A stretch of 64,000 bases of DNA from Pseudobutyrivibrio sp. UBA3626 (GCA_002373675.1 DFLF01000001.1:1-64000); one strand, 5' to 3'. Positions 1 through 9,223 are shown, counted from the stretch's first letter. Notes: generated by a model from the sequence alone, not told the origin. Numbers and translations are program-made.

Positions 1-60
1 TCTATCTTAAATCATTTTCGTTGTAGTTTCAATAGTCACAACGAGGTACGATTATCCCTT

Positions 61-147
61 CTAGAATCGATCCATATCATCCTGAGATGCCAGAGTGCTG
101 TATGATCCCTGTTTTTTTAGCCGAAGGATCTCACGATACTTGGTCAT
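61..147 (-). pseudogene. IS21-family istA transposase stub, 28 codons
   Basis: A strong ribosome binding site (AAGGAGGG, complement of 155-162) precedes an ATG at 147. The reading frame begins MTKYREILRLKKQGSYS, which matches the usual N-terminus of IS21-family IstA transposases, and stops at a TAG at 61-63 after 28 residues. The helix-turn-helix and the DDE catalytic domain are absent, so this is a dead remnant. It could also be the surviving edge of an element whose body was deleted. The four tandem repeats just upstream (229-318) support the IS21 assignment. The call rests on recall of the IstA N-terminus, not on an alignment. Confidence 0.6.
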
Positions 148-228
148 AGATTTGACCCTCCTTTATCTGTAGTCACGCTGAAGGCGTGCACGTACAGTAT
201 AAAGGAATATATGATTCAGTGGCCGCAA

Positions 229-318
229 GGTGGCTCCAAAACTCCGGAATCAGTGGCTCTCATTCTCCCGAATGGTGGCTCTCAAAGTCCGGACAGGTGG
301 CTCTGGGAGGGCCGGAAT
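229..318. repeat. Four tandem copies of a ~22-bp GTGGCTCT..CCGGAAT repeat
   Basis: Copies start at 229, 253, 274 and 296, each with GTGGCTC at the left and CCGGA or CCCGA near the right. IS21-family elements carry multiple terminal repeats that bind the transposase, and the istA stub lies immediately beside them. I read this as the left-end binding-site array of a decayed IS21 element. The matching right end is not in the window. Confidence 0.6.
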
Positions 319-919
319 AATCACTTAGTTTCTCGAAGAATTGGCTGTTCTCATTATCCTCTATCAAACTGTGCGTAAAATTCCGATTTATCAATTTGAT
401 ATGCTAATAATCATACTACAATCCTTGGTACAATAACAAACTGATATTGACTTATGTCTTTTTCTCATACTCTGAAACTCCATTCCAATAGCAAATTTTA
501 ACACGAAAAAAAATTAAGTAATCAGTTCCAACTCGTTCCAAATAATAGATGAATCGAAGAATTTTTCTTCCAAGTTTAGTAATAGCTCCCCAACCCACCC
601 AAATGTATATTGAGAAGAAAATTTTTCCAAAAAAACTGCAGATTTGGATTAAAAGTGTCCCACATAAATATTGAATGGGATTTTTTAGTAATCCAACTTC
701 AACTGAACCAAATGATTTGTAGGAAGGAAATTATCTTTGACGACATTTCGGATTAGATTTTTTCTCGTCCCACATACATTATGAAAGGCATAAAGCCCAT
801 CGCACCTTGATAACTGAATATGCATTGTAGATAGCAGGGCAAAACAATAAGTATTTAGAGAAAAGCAGAATTCACGGTAACTTTTTAATTTGAATTTCAT
901 GGAGAAAGGAGGGATGCCC
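319..919. other. Gene-free stretch upstream of the broken integrase
   Basis: No convincing gene is seen here. The region is A+T-rich with scattered stops on both strands. The only structure noted is a pair of 22-bp imperfect direct repeats (657-678 and 767-788). A small Cys-rich reading frame on the minus strand overlaps the integrase start and lacks a ribosome binding site, so it is not called. Confidence 0.5.
657..788. repeat. Direct repeat pair GTCCCACATA.., 110 bp apart
   Basis: The segments at 657-678 and 767-788 share GTCCCACATA and match at 18 of 22 positions. They lie upstream of the integrase start. Arm-type binding sites for integrase or excisionase often look like this, but that role is only inferred from position. 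Confidence 0.35.
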
Positions 920-2365
920 ATGGTATTACAGCAGCCATTACAGCACACCGCTTCTGATATCTTCAATGAAATACGCGACCTACATTTTCAGCGAAATCGC
1001 TTGCTTGATTTGAAGAAGCAGGGTATTGTTAATGGTGTTGACGTTGTAATACAAGAATTGACGAAAAAGGAGTTAAAACTAAAAGAACAAAAAGTATTAG
1101 ATGTCCATACCTATGCAATTACAGAAACCACAGTTAAAAAGCGTTGTCAGAAAGTAAAACGCTGGCAGACAAGATGCGGTGACACTAGACCAAGATGCTC
1201 TACTTACGAAGCTTTGATTGATAAACTCTATGATTATTACTTCGGAGCCTCAGTTATCACAGATTATTCATTTAAGACAATGTTTGAAGCCGCCTTAGAT
1301 GAAAAAATACGAACTGAACGTCCCAAGGAAAAGACTATCCGAGATTATCATAATTCATACAAAGCTTTTATTTCAGATGAGTTTGGAGCAAAGGATATAC
1401 GCCTTATAAAGCCATCTGAATTGAAAGAGTACATCCAGAATGTGTCCGGTGAACTAGCACCCACCAAGAAGCGATTTTAAAAGTTTAAGGGGATATTAAA
1501 TCTTGTATTTGATTATGCTTGTGATCCGGAGCGCAGATATATTGAAATCAACCCCGTTCCAAGCAAAAATAAAGCCTATGCGAAGAACTTTACCCCTACG
1601 AACGACAAACCTGAAGACAAAGCTTTTCAGCCGCATGAAGTAGACATGATTCGAAAACATCTCTGGGAGCGAGTTCACAGACTTCGATATGATGTAAATG
1701 GTTATGCTATTTTGTTTTCCTCAGAGACCGGAGTTAGAGAAGGTGAAATACCTTCTTTGAAATGGTCTGATGTAAAGGGAAATTCCATTCATATCCATTC
1801 TCAGCAGAATGATGAAAAACGGGATGGCGTAAAAGTCTATTATTACAATCCGACTACCAAAAACGAAAAAGGTGTTAGCAATAACGGACGCTTCATTCCT
1901 CTTACCAATCGTATTCGTGAGATTTTGGATGAGCTGAAAGCAAAGCAAAAGGCTCTGGGTATTCATTCCGAGTGGGTATTCTGTAAAGAAGATGGTTCAT
2001 GGACAACCACAGTATCTTACTACGAATCCTTGTATAAGGTTTCAAAGAAGCTTGGTTTAAAGCTAAGTAACAACCATGCATTTCGTATGGCTCTTAATTC
2101 CTATGTATATGTACCAATGGGATTACCGGCAAGTGAAAGAGCAAAGTTACTCGGACATTCTGTCGAGACTAACCTTAAGTATTACACCTTCGCCAGAACA
2201 GATGAATATATCGATGAATTATGCGAGAAAATCAATGCTTTTGACGATGAAACAAGAGAAAACCCTATTGAAAATGATATGGGTACCTCGGGGTACCTTA
2301 AAGTAGTTCCATTTAAAGCAAAAGAAAAAAGCCCTCAGACCGCTAAATCTCAGGCTTTTCTCTAA
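920..2365 (+). pseudogene. Tyrosine recombinase/integrase interrupted by one TAA
   Basis: This would be a phage/conjugative-element type site-specific integrase of 481 residues. The ATG at 920 is chosen because AAAGGAGGG ends six bases before it; the upstream in-frame ATGs at 890 and 914 are badly spaced. An in-frame TAA at 1478-1480 follows ..APTKKRF, and the same frame continues at once with KFKGILNLVFDYA. A single T-to-A change from TTA (Leu) would explain it. The catalytic domain downstream looks intact: the first Arg in ETGVREGE, HAFR for HxxR, His in LLGHS and the Tyr nucleophile in LKYY. The 3' end abuts tRNA-Leu, the classical attachment-site arrangement. It is probably inactive unless the stop is read through, or unless the fragment starting at 1646 is expressed. 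Confidence 0.8.
2327..2359 (-). terminator. Hairpin terminator of tRNA-Leu(AAG), inside the integrase 3' end
   Basis: A stem AAAAGCC..GGCTTTT with inner pairs AGA/TCT is followed on the minus strand by six Ts. It lies 17 bp past the tRNA 3' end and overlaps the last codons of the integrase. On the plus strand it would also end integrase transcripts (TTTTC). Confidence 0.6.
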
Positions 2366-2375
2366 AACACTATAA

Positions 2376-2460
2376 TGCGGAAGATGGGACTTGAACCCAC
2401 ACGAGCTTAGCGCTCACAAGATCCTTAGTCTTGCTCGTCTGCCAGTTCCGACACTTCCGC
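2376..2460 (-). tRNA. tRNA-Leu, anticodon AAG
   Basis: The minus strand folds as a class II tRNA. The acceptor pairs GCGGAAG with CTTCCGC, followed by discriminator A. The D arm contains GGAACTGGCAGAC, the anticodon stem is CAAGA/TCTTG with loop CTAAGGA, there is a long variable arm GAGCGCTAAGCTC, and the T loop is GTTCAAG. Loop positions 34-36 read AAG, so it decodes CTT leucine codons. CCA is not encoded. The anticodon with A at position 34 is unusual, since bacteria typically keep A34 only in tRNA-Arg(ACG). It would need deamination to inosine by a TadA-type enzyme. The broken integrase ends 11 bp from its 3' end, so this gene is the likely attB. Confidence 0.9.
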
Positions 2461-2480
2461 ATATTTTTTCAACAGATATT

Positions 2481-2509
2481 ATGTTATCAAAGTGGTGTAA
2501 TAATGTCAA
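2481..2509 (-). promoter_or_regulatory. Sigma-A type promoter of tRNA-Leu(AAG)
   Basis: The minus strand reads TTGACA (2504-2509), 17 bp, then TAACAT (2481-2486), placing the start a few bases upstream of the mature tRNA. Confidence 0.7.
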
Positions 2510-2605
2510 ATGTTTTTTCGCAAAAGACAATAATTAAAAAAAAGAAAACACTAACGAGAAGCCATTCGCAAGAAGATATGTTATACTCTTATAAGGGGTG
2601 ATAAT

Positions 2606-3460
2606 ATGGCTGTAAAAGGATTGTTTATAGGAATAACAAGCATAGATATTGTATACAACTCTTCTCAACCTCTACCTGAAGAAAACGAGAAGATTATAAT
2701 TAACGATTTTGATATGAAAATAGGAGGGCCTGCTGCAAAAGCAGCAATAACCTGTGCCGAGCTTGGTGGAGATGCAGCTCTTATTACCTGCCTTGGCGAT
2801 TCTATGCTTGCACAATCAGTCAAATCACAAATAGAATCATATAGCATTAAAGTATATGACCTTGGAGAAGGAAGAATTAATACACCTAATATATCTTGCG
2901 TATATGTGAGAGAAGACAAAGAAAGCCGTACTATTATAAGTGGCATTAACAAGCTGGATTCCGACTCATTTAATCCGGCATATATAACCAAAGACTTTGA
3001 TTATTGCCTCTATGACTGTAATCTGATTAATCTCACGCCTAATATAACAAGCACTCTTGAAGATAATAACATTCCTCTTGTACTTGATTGTGGCAACTGG
3101 AAAGCTAATATAGAAGAAGCCCTATCCTATTCAGATATTGCTATATCATCTTCTTGCTTTCAATCTCCTGAAAAGAAGAATATATTCGACTTAAGCAAGA
3201 CCTATAACATCAATAATACAGCCATTACAAGAGATGGTGATTCAATACTGTATAATTATGAGGAGAAAAACGGCGAGATTCCTGTAGATAAAGTAGAAAA
3301 CTGCAACACATCAGGAGCAGGGGATGTATTGCACGGAGCGTTCTGTTATTACTACTATCACGAAAAGAATGGCTATGTAGAAGCCCTGACTAATGCTTCC
3401 AAATATGCAACGAATTACATAAAAAAACCCGGAAGCAGATATGTACCCAATCAGGTATAA
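2606..3460 (+). CDS. PfkB-family sugar/nucleoside kinase
   Basis: This is a 284-residue ribokinase-fold kinase that transfers phosphate from ATP to a sugar or nucleoside hydroxyl in the cytosol. The N-terminal substrate side shows the Gly-rich segment MKIGGPAAKAA. The C-terminal PfkB signature NTSGAGDVLHGAF (about residues 230-243) carries the anion-hole glycines and the catalytic Asp. The length fits the family (280-320). AAGGGGTGATAAT places the start at 2606. The gene stands alone, and the next gene converges on it, so context does not reveal the substrate. Candidate substrates include ribose, fructose-type sugars and adenosine. Confidence 0.8.
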   Translation: MAVKGLFIGITSIDIVYNSSQPLPEENEKIIINDFDMKIGGPAAKAAITCAELGGDAALITCLGDSMLAQSVKSQIESYSIKVYDLGEGRINTPNISCVYVREDKESRTIISGINKLDSDSFNPAYITKDFDYCLYDCNLINLTPNITSTLEDNNIPLVLDCGNWKANIEEALSYSDIAISSSCFQSPEKKNIFDLSKTYNINNTAITRDGDSILYNYEEKNGEIPVDKVENCNTSGAGDVLHGAFCYYYYHEKNGYVEALTNASKYATNYIKKPGSRYVPNQV

Positions 3461-3484
3461 CTACAACCGAGTTTTTAATAAATT

Positions 3485-4603
3485 CTACTCTTTTGAATAA
3501 AATGCACAACAATTCTTTCCATTTTCTTTAATGTAATAAAGTGCCTTGTCTGCACATGAGAACATGTCATCATATTCCATCCACTCGTCTTCTCCAAGGG
3601 CACATACACCTATAGAGCATGACACGCTAACTCTATCATCCGGCATCTCAATTTTCTGAGCATTACGAAGAACCTGCGCAGCAATTTCTTTGATATCTTC
3701 CTGCTTATCCCACGACTTAATGAAAATCATAAATTCATCGCCGCCCATACGACCAGCAATGTTGCGTGGTCCTGCTGCTTCCTCTATAATCTTGGCAACA
3801 TTTTGAATAACCATATCTCCAGTCTGATGTCCATAAGTATCATTAACCGACTTAAATTCATCAATATCGATTATCATTAGCGCATACTTCGTATTTCTAT
3901 TCGCCTGTATATATTCCTGAGACATCATTTCTGTAGCCGCACGATTGTATATATTCGTAAGCTTGTCGATTTGCCCCATCTTACGAAGTTTCTTCCTGTG
4001 CTTACTCTCTTTTGCCCTGTTAGAATATACAACATATATAAGATAAATTGCTACAACAAGTGACAAAATCGTAGAGAATACATTAATAAACAAAACATCT
4101 GGTTTAACTATTACTGTTGTAAGAATAAGACACGCCGATTCAATAATTCCAAGAATAACCGCTGTCTTAAAACTATATATAAATACAACTGCAAATCCCA
4201 TAGCAATAGGTGCAAAATATACTGCAGGCTGACCATTATCAAATGGAACGACACTTACGATAACAAGAAATGCCATTACATACAGCTGAAAAGCAGCACT
4301 TACAATTTGTACTTCACGGGAACTACGCGTCGTCTTACGATATCTAAGTAGAATAACAGCCAGAACGACAATATGAACTATAAGTGCAATCTGATAGATA
4401 TAATTAACGCCCCACTCATTGAAAAAAACAGGCACAATAATGTTATAACAAATAATAACAACGAAATAAATAATAGAAATAGTCTTAAGCATTCGTTGAT
4501 TATTATTTGTAACTTCTTCTTCATTGTCTTTCATGTATTTTCTAGACAACTTATCTATATCAAAAAAAGTTATTCTATCAGCTTTCTTCTGTTCTTTCTC
4601 CAT
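3485..4603 (-). CDS. Membrane diguanylate cyclase (GGDEF)
   Basis: The protein makes cyclic di-GMP from two GTP. The start at 4603 is chosen because TGGAGGAAAT precedes it; a longer frame from 4633 has no such site. The product is 372 residues. It has an N-terminal soluble stretch, then about six membrane segments (roughly residues 40-190), then a GGDEF domain with the signature RMGGDEF intact. The product-inhibition site RxxD five residues before the signature is missing (RNIA there), so feedback control by c-di-GMP is probably absent or works differently. No EAL partner is in the window. The membrane part resembles uncharacterised sensor segments, so the signal is unknown. Confidence 0.9.
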   Translation of the reverse strand: MEKEQKKADRITFFDIDKLSRKYMKDNEEEVTNNNQRMLKTISIIYFVVIICYNIIVPVFFNEWGVNYIYQIALIVHIVVLAVILLRYRKTTRSSREVQIVSAAFQLYVMAFLVIVSVVPFDNGQPAVYFAPIAMGFAVVFIYSFKTAVILGIIESACLILTTVIVKPDVLFINVFSTILSLVVAIYLIYVVYSNRAKESKHRKKLRKMGQIDKLTNIYNRAATEMMSQEYIQANRNTKYALMIIDIDEFKSVNDTYGHQTGDMVIQNVAKIIEEAAGPRNIAGRMGGDEFMIFIKSWDKQEDIKEIAAQVLRNAQKIEMPDDRVSVSCSIGVCALGEDEWMEYDDMFSCADKALYYIKENGKNCCAFYSKE

Positions 4604-4640
4604 ATTTCCTCCAGTAAAAAACTTTAACAACACACTTTTT

Positions 4641-5561
4641 TTAAATTATAACAGAAATCGCTTTAGGAATACACCTAAATTCAACACTTTTTGGTTCGCC
4701 ACAATATTCTCCATCAGCGTGGACAACCATATTATCTTCAAGATTGATCTTAACGCTCTTACAGTCGTATATATCAAATCCCTTTATTCTATCTTGCTTA
4801 GCTGCAAGTAGTAGTCCAAATGAACCGAAGCACTTAATTCTCTTAATATCGCTTACACAACATACAGACAGCTTACCATCAAAAGCATTAGCCTTAGGTG
4901 CCATTGGCACACCTCCACCTTCCCATGGATGATTCATTGCCGCGCAGAATATTATATTACTTGGCTTCTTAATTGTTCCATCATCAAGTTCAACAACTCC
5001 ATCGCATAGTGGCATGGTAAACAAAGTCTTAACAGTAAGAATGGAATAAGTTGCAGACCCAGCACCAAATTTGTTAAGGAACTTCTTAAGCTTAGAAGTT
5101 AGTGCTTGCTTACATACACTTGCATCAACACCTATTCCAGCACTAATGGCAAAAAGTCGTCTCTCCCCATCACCTGTTATAACTTCACCAAGATCCATCT
5201 TCATTGTTTCATCACTATTTAAAATGTGATTAAGCTGGTCAACCGGTTTTCTCTTACTAATTCCAAGTCCTCTTCCAAGATCATTACCAGAGCCTGTTGG
5301 AACATATCCAAATTTTACTCTATCGAAATCACAAATTCCATTAATTACTTCGTTAGCAGTTCCGTCACCGCCAACAACGATTAATTTAATCTCGCCTTCT
5401 CTTTCACAAATCTTAGATGCAAGCTTTTTGGCATGACCACGAGAACCTGTCATATAGAATTTGTATTCAATCCCATTACTATCAAGTTCTGCCTTTACAT
5501 CTTTCCAAATCTGCTGCGCCTTACCGGTTCTTGATGTCGCATTTACAATAAAATAATACAT
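4641..5561 (-). CDS. Diacylglycerol/lipid kinase family protein (YegS/DgkB type)
   Basis: This 306-residue protein has the diacylglycerol kinase catalytic fold. The phosphate-binding loop VVGGDGTANEVINGI lies at about residue 62 and the second motif GSGNDLGRGL near residue 92. Family members phosphorylate diacylglycerol or related lipids with ATP at the membrane surface, recycling lipid head-group turnover products. It is followed 37 bp later by the diguanylate cyclase and preceded closely by malQ, so the three may share a transcript. The true lipid substrate cannot be read from the sequence; sphingosine-like or undecaprenol substrates are less likely alternatives. Confidence 0.85.
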   Translation of the reverse strand: MYYFIVNATSRTGKAQQIWKDVKAELDSNGIEYKFYMTGSRGHAKKLASKICEREGEIKLIVVGGDGTANEVINGICDFDRVKFGYVPTGSGNDLGRGLGISKRKPVDQLNHILNSDETMKMDLGEVITGDGERRLFAISAGIGVDASVCKQALTSKLKKFLNKFGAGSATYSILTVKTLFTMPLCDGVVELDDGTIKKPSNIIFCAAMNHPWEGGGVPMAPKANAFDGKLSVCCVSDIKRIKCFGSFGLLLAAKQDRIKGFDIYDCKSVKINLEDNMVVHADGEYCGEPKSVEFRCIPKAISVII

Positions 5562-5563
5562 AA

Positions 5564-7090
5564 CTATTTCTCTCCATAACTTGCTCTACCAAAGCGATAA
5601 TTCATTTCTTTGATTCTATCATTTAATCCGTCGGAAAGCATTTCTCTAGTAATTCTCCATTCCCAGTTTCCTCCAATTGTTGATGGAGTATTCATCCTAC
5701 AGTCATTGCCAAGACTAAGATAGTCCTGCATCTGAATAACACTCAAATCAGCTACTGAGCTGTGAGCAGCTCTGATAAGTCCCCATACCCAGCCTTCGCT
5801 GTCAGTCACATTAAGATACCTGAAAGTATTAGTTCTTACCCAATCCGACGTATTCTGAAGCCATCCAAGAGTTGTCTCATTATCATGTGTACCTGTATAT
5901 ACAACAGCATTTCTATTATAGTTATGCGGCATGTAAATGTTACTTCCATCTCCTGAATCGAAGGCAAATTGAAGTACCTTCATACCCGGATATCCAGTTT
6001 CATCTAAAAGTTTGAACACATCTTCTGTAAGAAATCCCAAATCCTCCGCAATGATTTGAGGATTACCAAGCTCCTTCTTAAGCTGCTCAAACACTTTAAT
6101 TCCAGGACCTTTAATCCATTTACCATTGCGAGCATTTTCAGCTTTACCATCAATTGAATAATAAGAAGAAAATCCTCTGAAATGATCAATTCTAACCACA
6201 TCATGCATATCAAATACACGGCGAAGTCTTCTCATCCACCAGGCGAAGTTATCCTTCTCCATCTTCTTCCAGTTGTAGATTGGATTACCCCACAACTGTC
6301 CATCTTCATTGAAATAATCAGGTGGGCATCCTGCCACTTCTTTCTGTTCAAGATTTCTATCAAGTGCAAATAGTTCTGGTTCTTTCCAAACCTCTACACT
6401 ATCATATGCAACATATATAGGAACATCTCCTATTAGCTTAACTTCTTTTTCCTTGAGATATTCTCTGAATTCATTCCATTGTTTATCGAAGAAATATTGT
6501 ACAATCCTATAATTGTCTATCTCACGCGCATATTTATTATTAGCCTCATTAATTGCATCTTGTTTTCTTCTCTTAATATCATCTTCCCACTCAAACCATG
6601 CTCTACCTTCATGAGCATCCTTAAGTGCCATGAACAAAGCATAGTCATCAATCCAGGACTTGTTGTCTCTTAAGAATATATCAAATGACTCTTTATCATC
6701 CTTCCTGTAATTATCACTCTGGGGATTAATTACATTCCTAAAATTATCACAGGCTTTCCAAAGAATAGGAAACCTCTTCTCATACATATTAGCATAATTC
6801 ACTCTGTCAGCTCTATCGCCCCAGTATGTATTTCTGCATTCATCATATGTAAGAAGCCCTGCCTCACAAAGAGAATTCAAATCAATAAAATAAGGGTTTC
6901 CTGCAAATGATGAAAAAGACTGGTATGGCGAATCACCATAACTTGTTGGACCAATAGGTAGAATCTGCCAATATTCAATCCTTGCTCTATTAAGATAATC
7001 AGCGAATTCCTTCGCCTCTTTGCCAAGTGTTCCTATTCCATATTCGGATGGCAATGATGAAATGTGCATTAACACGCCATTACTTCTCAA
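5564..7090 (-). CDS. malQ: 4-alpha-glucanotransferase (amylomaltase)
   Basis: This 508-residue GH77 enzyme disproportionates maltodextrins and glycogen-derived glucans in the cytosol. The N-terminal block SGVL-type (RSNGVLMHISSLPSEYGIG), WQILPIGPTSYGDSPYQ, the nucleophile region VRIDHFRGF and the acid/base region IIAEDLG are all present. Length is normal for bacterial MalQ. The start is a TTG at 7090, six or seven bases after AGGAGGT; an upstream ATG at 7129 would add 13 residues not typical of the family and lacks that site. A TTTACA..TATGAT pair near 7140-7175 is a plausible promoter. It is the first gene of a run that also holds the lipid kinase and diguanylate cyclase. Confidence 0.95.
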   Translation of the reverse strand: MRSNGVLMHISSLPSEYGIGTLGKEAKEFADYLNRARIEYWQILPIGPTSYGDSPYQSFSSFAGNPYFIDLNSLCEAGLLTYDECRNTYWGDRADRVNYANMYEKRFPILWKACDNFRNVINPQSDNYRKDDKESFDIFLRDNKSWIDDYALFMALKDAHEGRAWFEWEDDIKRRKQDAINEANNKYAREIDNYRIVQYFFDKQWNEFREYLKEKEVKLIGDVPIYVAYDSVEVWKEPELFALDRNLEQKEVAGCPPDYFNEDGQLWGNPIYNWKKMEKDNFAWWMRRLRRVFDMHDVVRIDHFRGFSSYYSIDGKAENARNGKWIKGPGIKVFEQLKKELGNPQIIAEDLGFLTEDVFKLLDETGYPGMKVLQFAFDSGDGSNIYMPHNYNRNAVVYTGTHDNETTLGWLQNTSDWVRTNTFRYLNVTDSEGWVWGLIRAAHSSVADLSVIQMQDYLSLGNDCRMNTPSTIGGNWEWRITREMLSDGLNDRIKEMNYRFGRASYGEK

Positions 7091-7212
7091 TTTAATTACC
7101 TCCTGATTGTGGATATTAAGCCAACCCACTTTCGTATTATCATACCATATATAGTGCTTAAGTGTAAAGGTTTATACAAGAATACCCATCAAGAAAATAC
7201 ACATTTGCATAT

Positions 7213-7242
7213 AAAAAAAGACTAAAGCAATAAGCCTTAGTC
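7213..7242 (-). terminator. Terminator after the small membrane-protein pair
   Basis: The minus strand reads GACTAAGGC, a 5-base loop, GCTTTAGTC and then seven Ts. It ends the 7958-to-7252 transcript. Confidence 0.8.
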
Positions 7243-7251
7243 CTACTCTTA

Positions 7252-7440
7252 TTAGAAGTACATTCCAATTATTATCTTAAGTCCCCATCCAAAAAGACAG
7301 GCAAGCATCACACATACCAGCATTATTGCATATTGATACCTCTCATGAGCTTTGCCCCATTTTGAATTAGTAATAAGTATATAAAGAAACAGTCCAAAAA
7401 AGATTGCTATAAAATTACCGATTAGACCTTTCCAATCCAT
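7252..7440 (-). CDS. Small membrane protein of unknown function, 62 aa
   Basis: The frame is real: AAAGGAGAC stands four bases before the ATG, and the gene sits 11 bp after the COG2426 exporter gene with a terminator directly downstream. The product has two hydrophobic segments (residues 8-24 and 38-60) around a short charged loop (SKWGKAHERYQ), so it should lie in the membrane as a hairpin. I do not recognise a family. Its position suggests it is co-produced with the exporter, perhaps as a partner, but that is inference from spacing only. Confidence 0.65.
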   Translation of the reverse strand: MDWKGLIGNFIAIFFGLFLYILITNSKWGKAHERYQYAIMLVCVMLACLFGWGLKIIIGMYF

Positions 7441-7451
7441 TCTAGTCTCCT

Positions 7452-7958
7452 TTAACTATATATGAAAGAGAATAATCCAAAACTTGCAGCCATCATTATT
7501 ATTCCAGCAAGAAGCACACCTAGAATAACAGCAAGAATTGTTCTCTTAAATCCCATATCAAGAATAGACGCAGCAAGAGTTCCTGTCCACGCTCCTGTTC
7601 CAGGAATAGGAATACCCACAAAAAGCAGTAGCCCTACAAAAAGACCGGCTTCACCATTTTTCATAAGCTTCTTTCCACCTTTCTCTCCCTTTTCAAGACA
7701 GAAAGTAAAGAATTTACCAATTCCTTTCTTATCCTTTCCCCAGATAAGAACTTTACGGGCAAACAAATATATAATAGGTACAGGAACCATATTACCAACC
7801 ATACAAACTATAAACGAAGGAACTACAGGTAGCATAAGTGCCTGAGAAATAGGAATAGCTCCACGAAGTTCAATAAGTGGTACCATTGATACAACAAAGC
7901 AAAACAAATATTTTACCACTTCGTTCATCTCAGATATACTGTTAACAATCGCGTCCAT
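7452..7958 (-). CDS. COG2426-type small multidrug export/membrane protein
   Basis: This 168-residue integral membrane protein has about four hydrophobic segments, including SMVPLIELRGAIPIS and the re-entrant-like FVGIPIPGTGAWTG block, which are characteristic of the family annotated as putative small multidrug export protein (COG2426). Substrate and energy source are not established for the family. The start at 7958 follows AGAGAGG with six-base spacing; a TTG seven codons upstream is less likely. It leads a two-gene unit with the 62-residue protein. Confidence 0.75.
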   Translation of the reverse strand: MDAIVNSISEMNEVVKYLFCFVVSMVPLIELRGAIPISQALMLPVVPSFIVCMVGNMVPVPIIYLFARKVLIWGKDKKGIGKFFTFCLEKGEKGGKKLMKNGEAGLFVGLLLFVGIPIPGTGAWTGTLAASILDMGFKRTILAVILGVLLAGIIMMAASFGLFSFIYS

Positions 7959-8083
7959 TTTATACCTCTCTAAGTCCAAATTAACCGACTATAATACTTA
8001 ACCATAATTAATAAAAATATACAATAGATTAATTAACCAAAAGCTAAGTGTAACTCAATATGTAAGTATGCAAATATTACAAA

Positions 8084-9130
8084 TTACTTTATTGAAGTGA
8101 TAACATCAATTAAAGATTTCATCTCTTCATCTGTGCCTATAGAAATCCTAAGATATTCATTAATTCGCGGTTTATCAAAATACCTTACATAGATATTATT
8201 GTCTTTGAGCCTCTCGAATAGCTCTCCTGCACTAATACCCTTTGGCTTTACAAACAGGAAATTCGAGCTGCTAAAGAATACTGAATAATCAAGTTCTAAC
8301 AGTTTATCATATGTCCATTTTCTTGTACTTATAACCTTATTAATATTCTCTCTAAAGTACTCCTCATCTCTTATAGCCTCTATACCTATCTTAATTGTAA
8401 GACTGTCCATTGTATAGGAATTATAAGAATACTTTACGTTGTGAAGAGCTTTAATTATCTCTTTACTTGCAATTGCATATCCTATTCTGCTACCTGCAAG
8501 AGACCTTGATTTGGAAAATGTTCTTACAACAATCAGGTTATCGAACCTTTCAATTAACGGAAGCATTGACTCAGCACCAAAATCAACATATGCCTCATCT
8601 ATTATAACTATGGAATCCTTATTATTCTCAATTATATCTATAAAAGTCTCTCTGCTTTCAGCTATTCCTGTTGGAGCATTAGGATTAGGAATAATAATAC
8701 CACCGTTAATAGTATTGTAATCATCAGGATTAATTCTAAAGTCATCATTTAATGGTTTAGTAACATATAAGACATCAAATTCTTCAGCCCATACATCATA
8801 GAAGGAGTATGTAATATCCGGAAATAAAACAGGTTTATTAGAATTAAAAAATGTCATATAACACATTGCAATAACGTCATCAGAGCCAACTCCCACAAAG
8901 ACATTGTTCTTATCAACATTATGATATTCTGCAATAGCCTGTCTAAGCTCGTTTACTGCCGGATCAGGGTATTTCCTAAGTAGACTATAATCAAAATTTT
9001 TAATCACATCTCTAACTCTAGGACTTGGTGGATAAGGATTCTCATTTGTATTAAGTTTGATTACATTATTATCTCTCGGTTGTTCACCAGGCGTATATGG
9101 TTTTACCTGTCTTACATATTCTCTCCACAT
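8084..9130 (-). CDS. hisC: Histidinol-phosphate aminotransferase-like PLP enzyme
   Basis: This 348-residue class I/II aminotransferase begins with the HisC hallmark LNTNENPYPPSP. It has the cofactor Asp/Tyr pair in DEAYVDF and the PLP lysine in TFSKSRSLAGSRIG, and ends with the Arg-bearing LRISIGT block that binds the substrate carboxylate. HisC converts imidazole-acetol phosphate to histidinol phosphate using glutamate. It stands alone, far from other his genes in this window, so it may be a second copy or serve aromatic amino acid transamination, which HisC paralogues can do. The start is set by GGGAG before the ATG. Confidence 0.8.
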   Translation of the reverse strand: MWREYVRQVKPYTPGEQPRDNNVIKLNTNENPYPPSPRVRDVIKNFDYSLLRKYPDPAVNELRQAIAEYHNVDKNNVFVGVGSDDVIAMCYMTFFNSNKPVLFPDITYSFYDVWAEEFDVLYVTKPLNDDFRINPDDYNTINGGIIIPNPNAPTGIAESRETFIDIIENNKDSIVIIDEAYVDFGAESMLPLIERFDNLIVVRTFSKSRSLAGSRIGYAIASKEIIKALHNVKYSYNSYTMDSLTIKIGIEAIRDEEYFRENINKVISTRKWTYDKLLELDYSVFFSSSNFLFVKPKGISAGELFERLKDNNIYVRYFDKPRINEYLRISIGTDEEMKSLIDVITSIK

Positions 9131-9186
9131 ATCATTACTCCCTATTTTTTAACATTTATCAAGGTAATCATACAAATAGTATAAAA

Positions 9187-9211
9187 GGCTTAGACATCTA
9201 ATGCCTAAGCC
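9187..9211 (-). terminator. Terminator of the L,D-transpeptidase gene
   Basis: GGCTTAG(G/A)CAT and its complement form a 10-bp stem with one mismatch, followed on the minus strand by CCTTTTAT. Confidence 0.75.
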
Positions 9212-9223
9212 CTAATTAACAAT

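Noticed and set aside
685..966. 93-codon Cys-rich frame on the minus strand
   Set aside because: It has no ribosome site and overlaps the integrase start on the other strand; its composition looks accidental.
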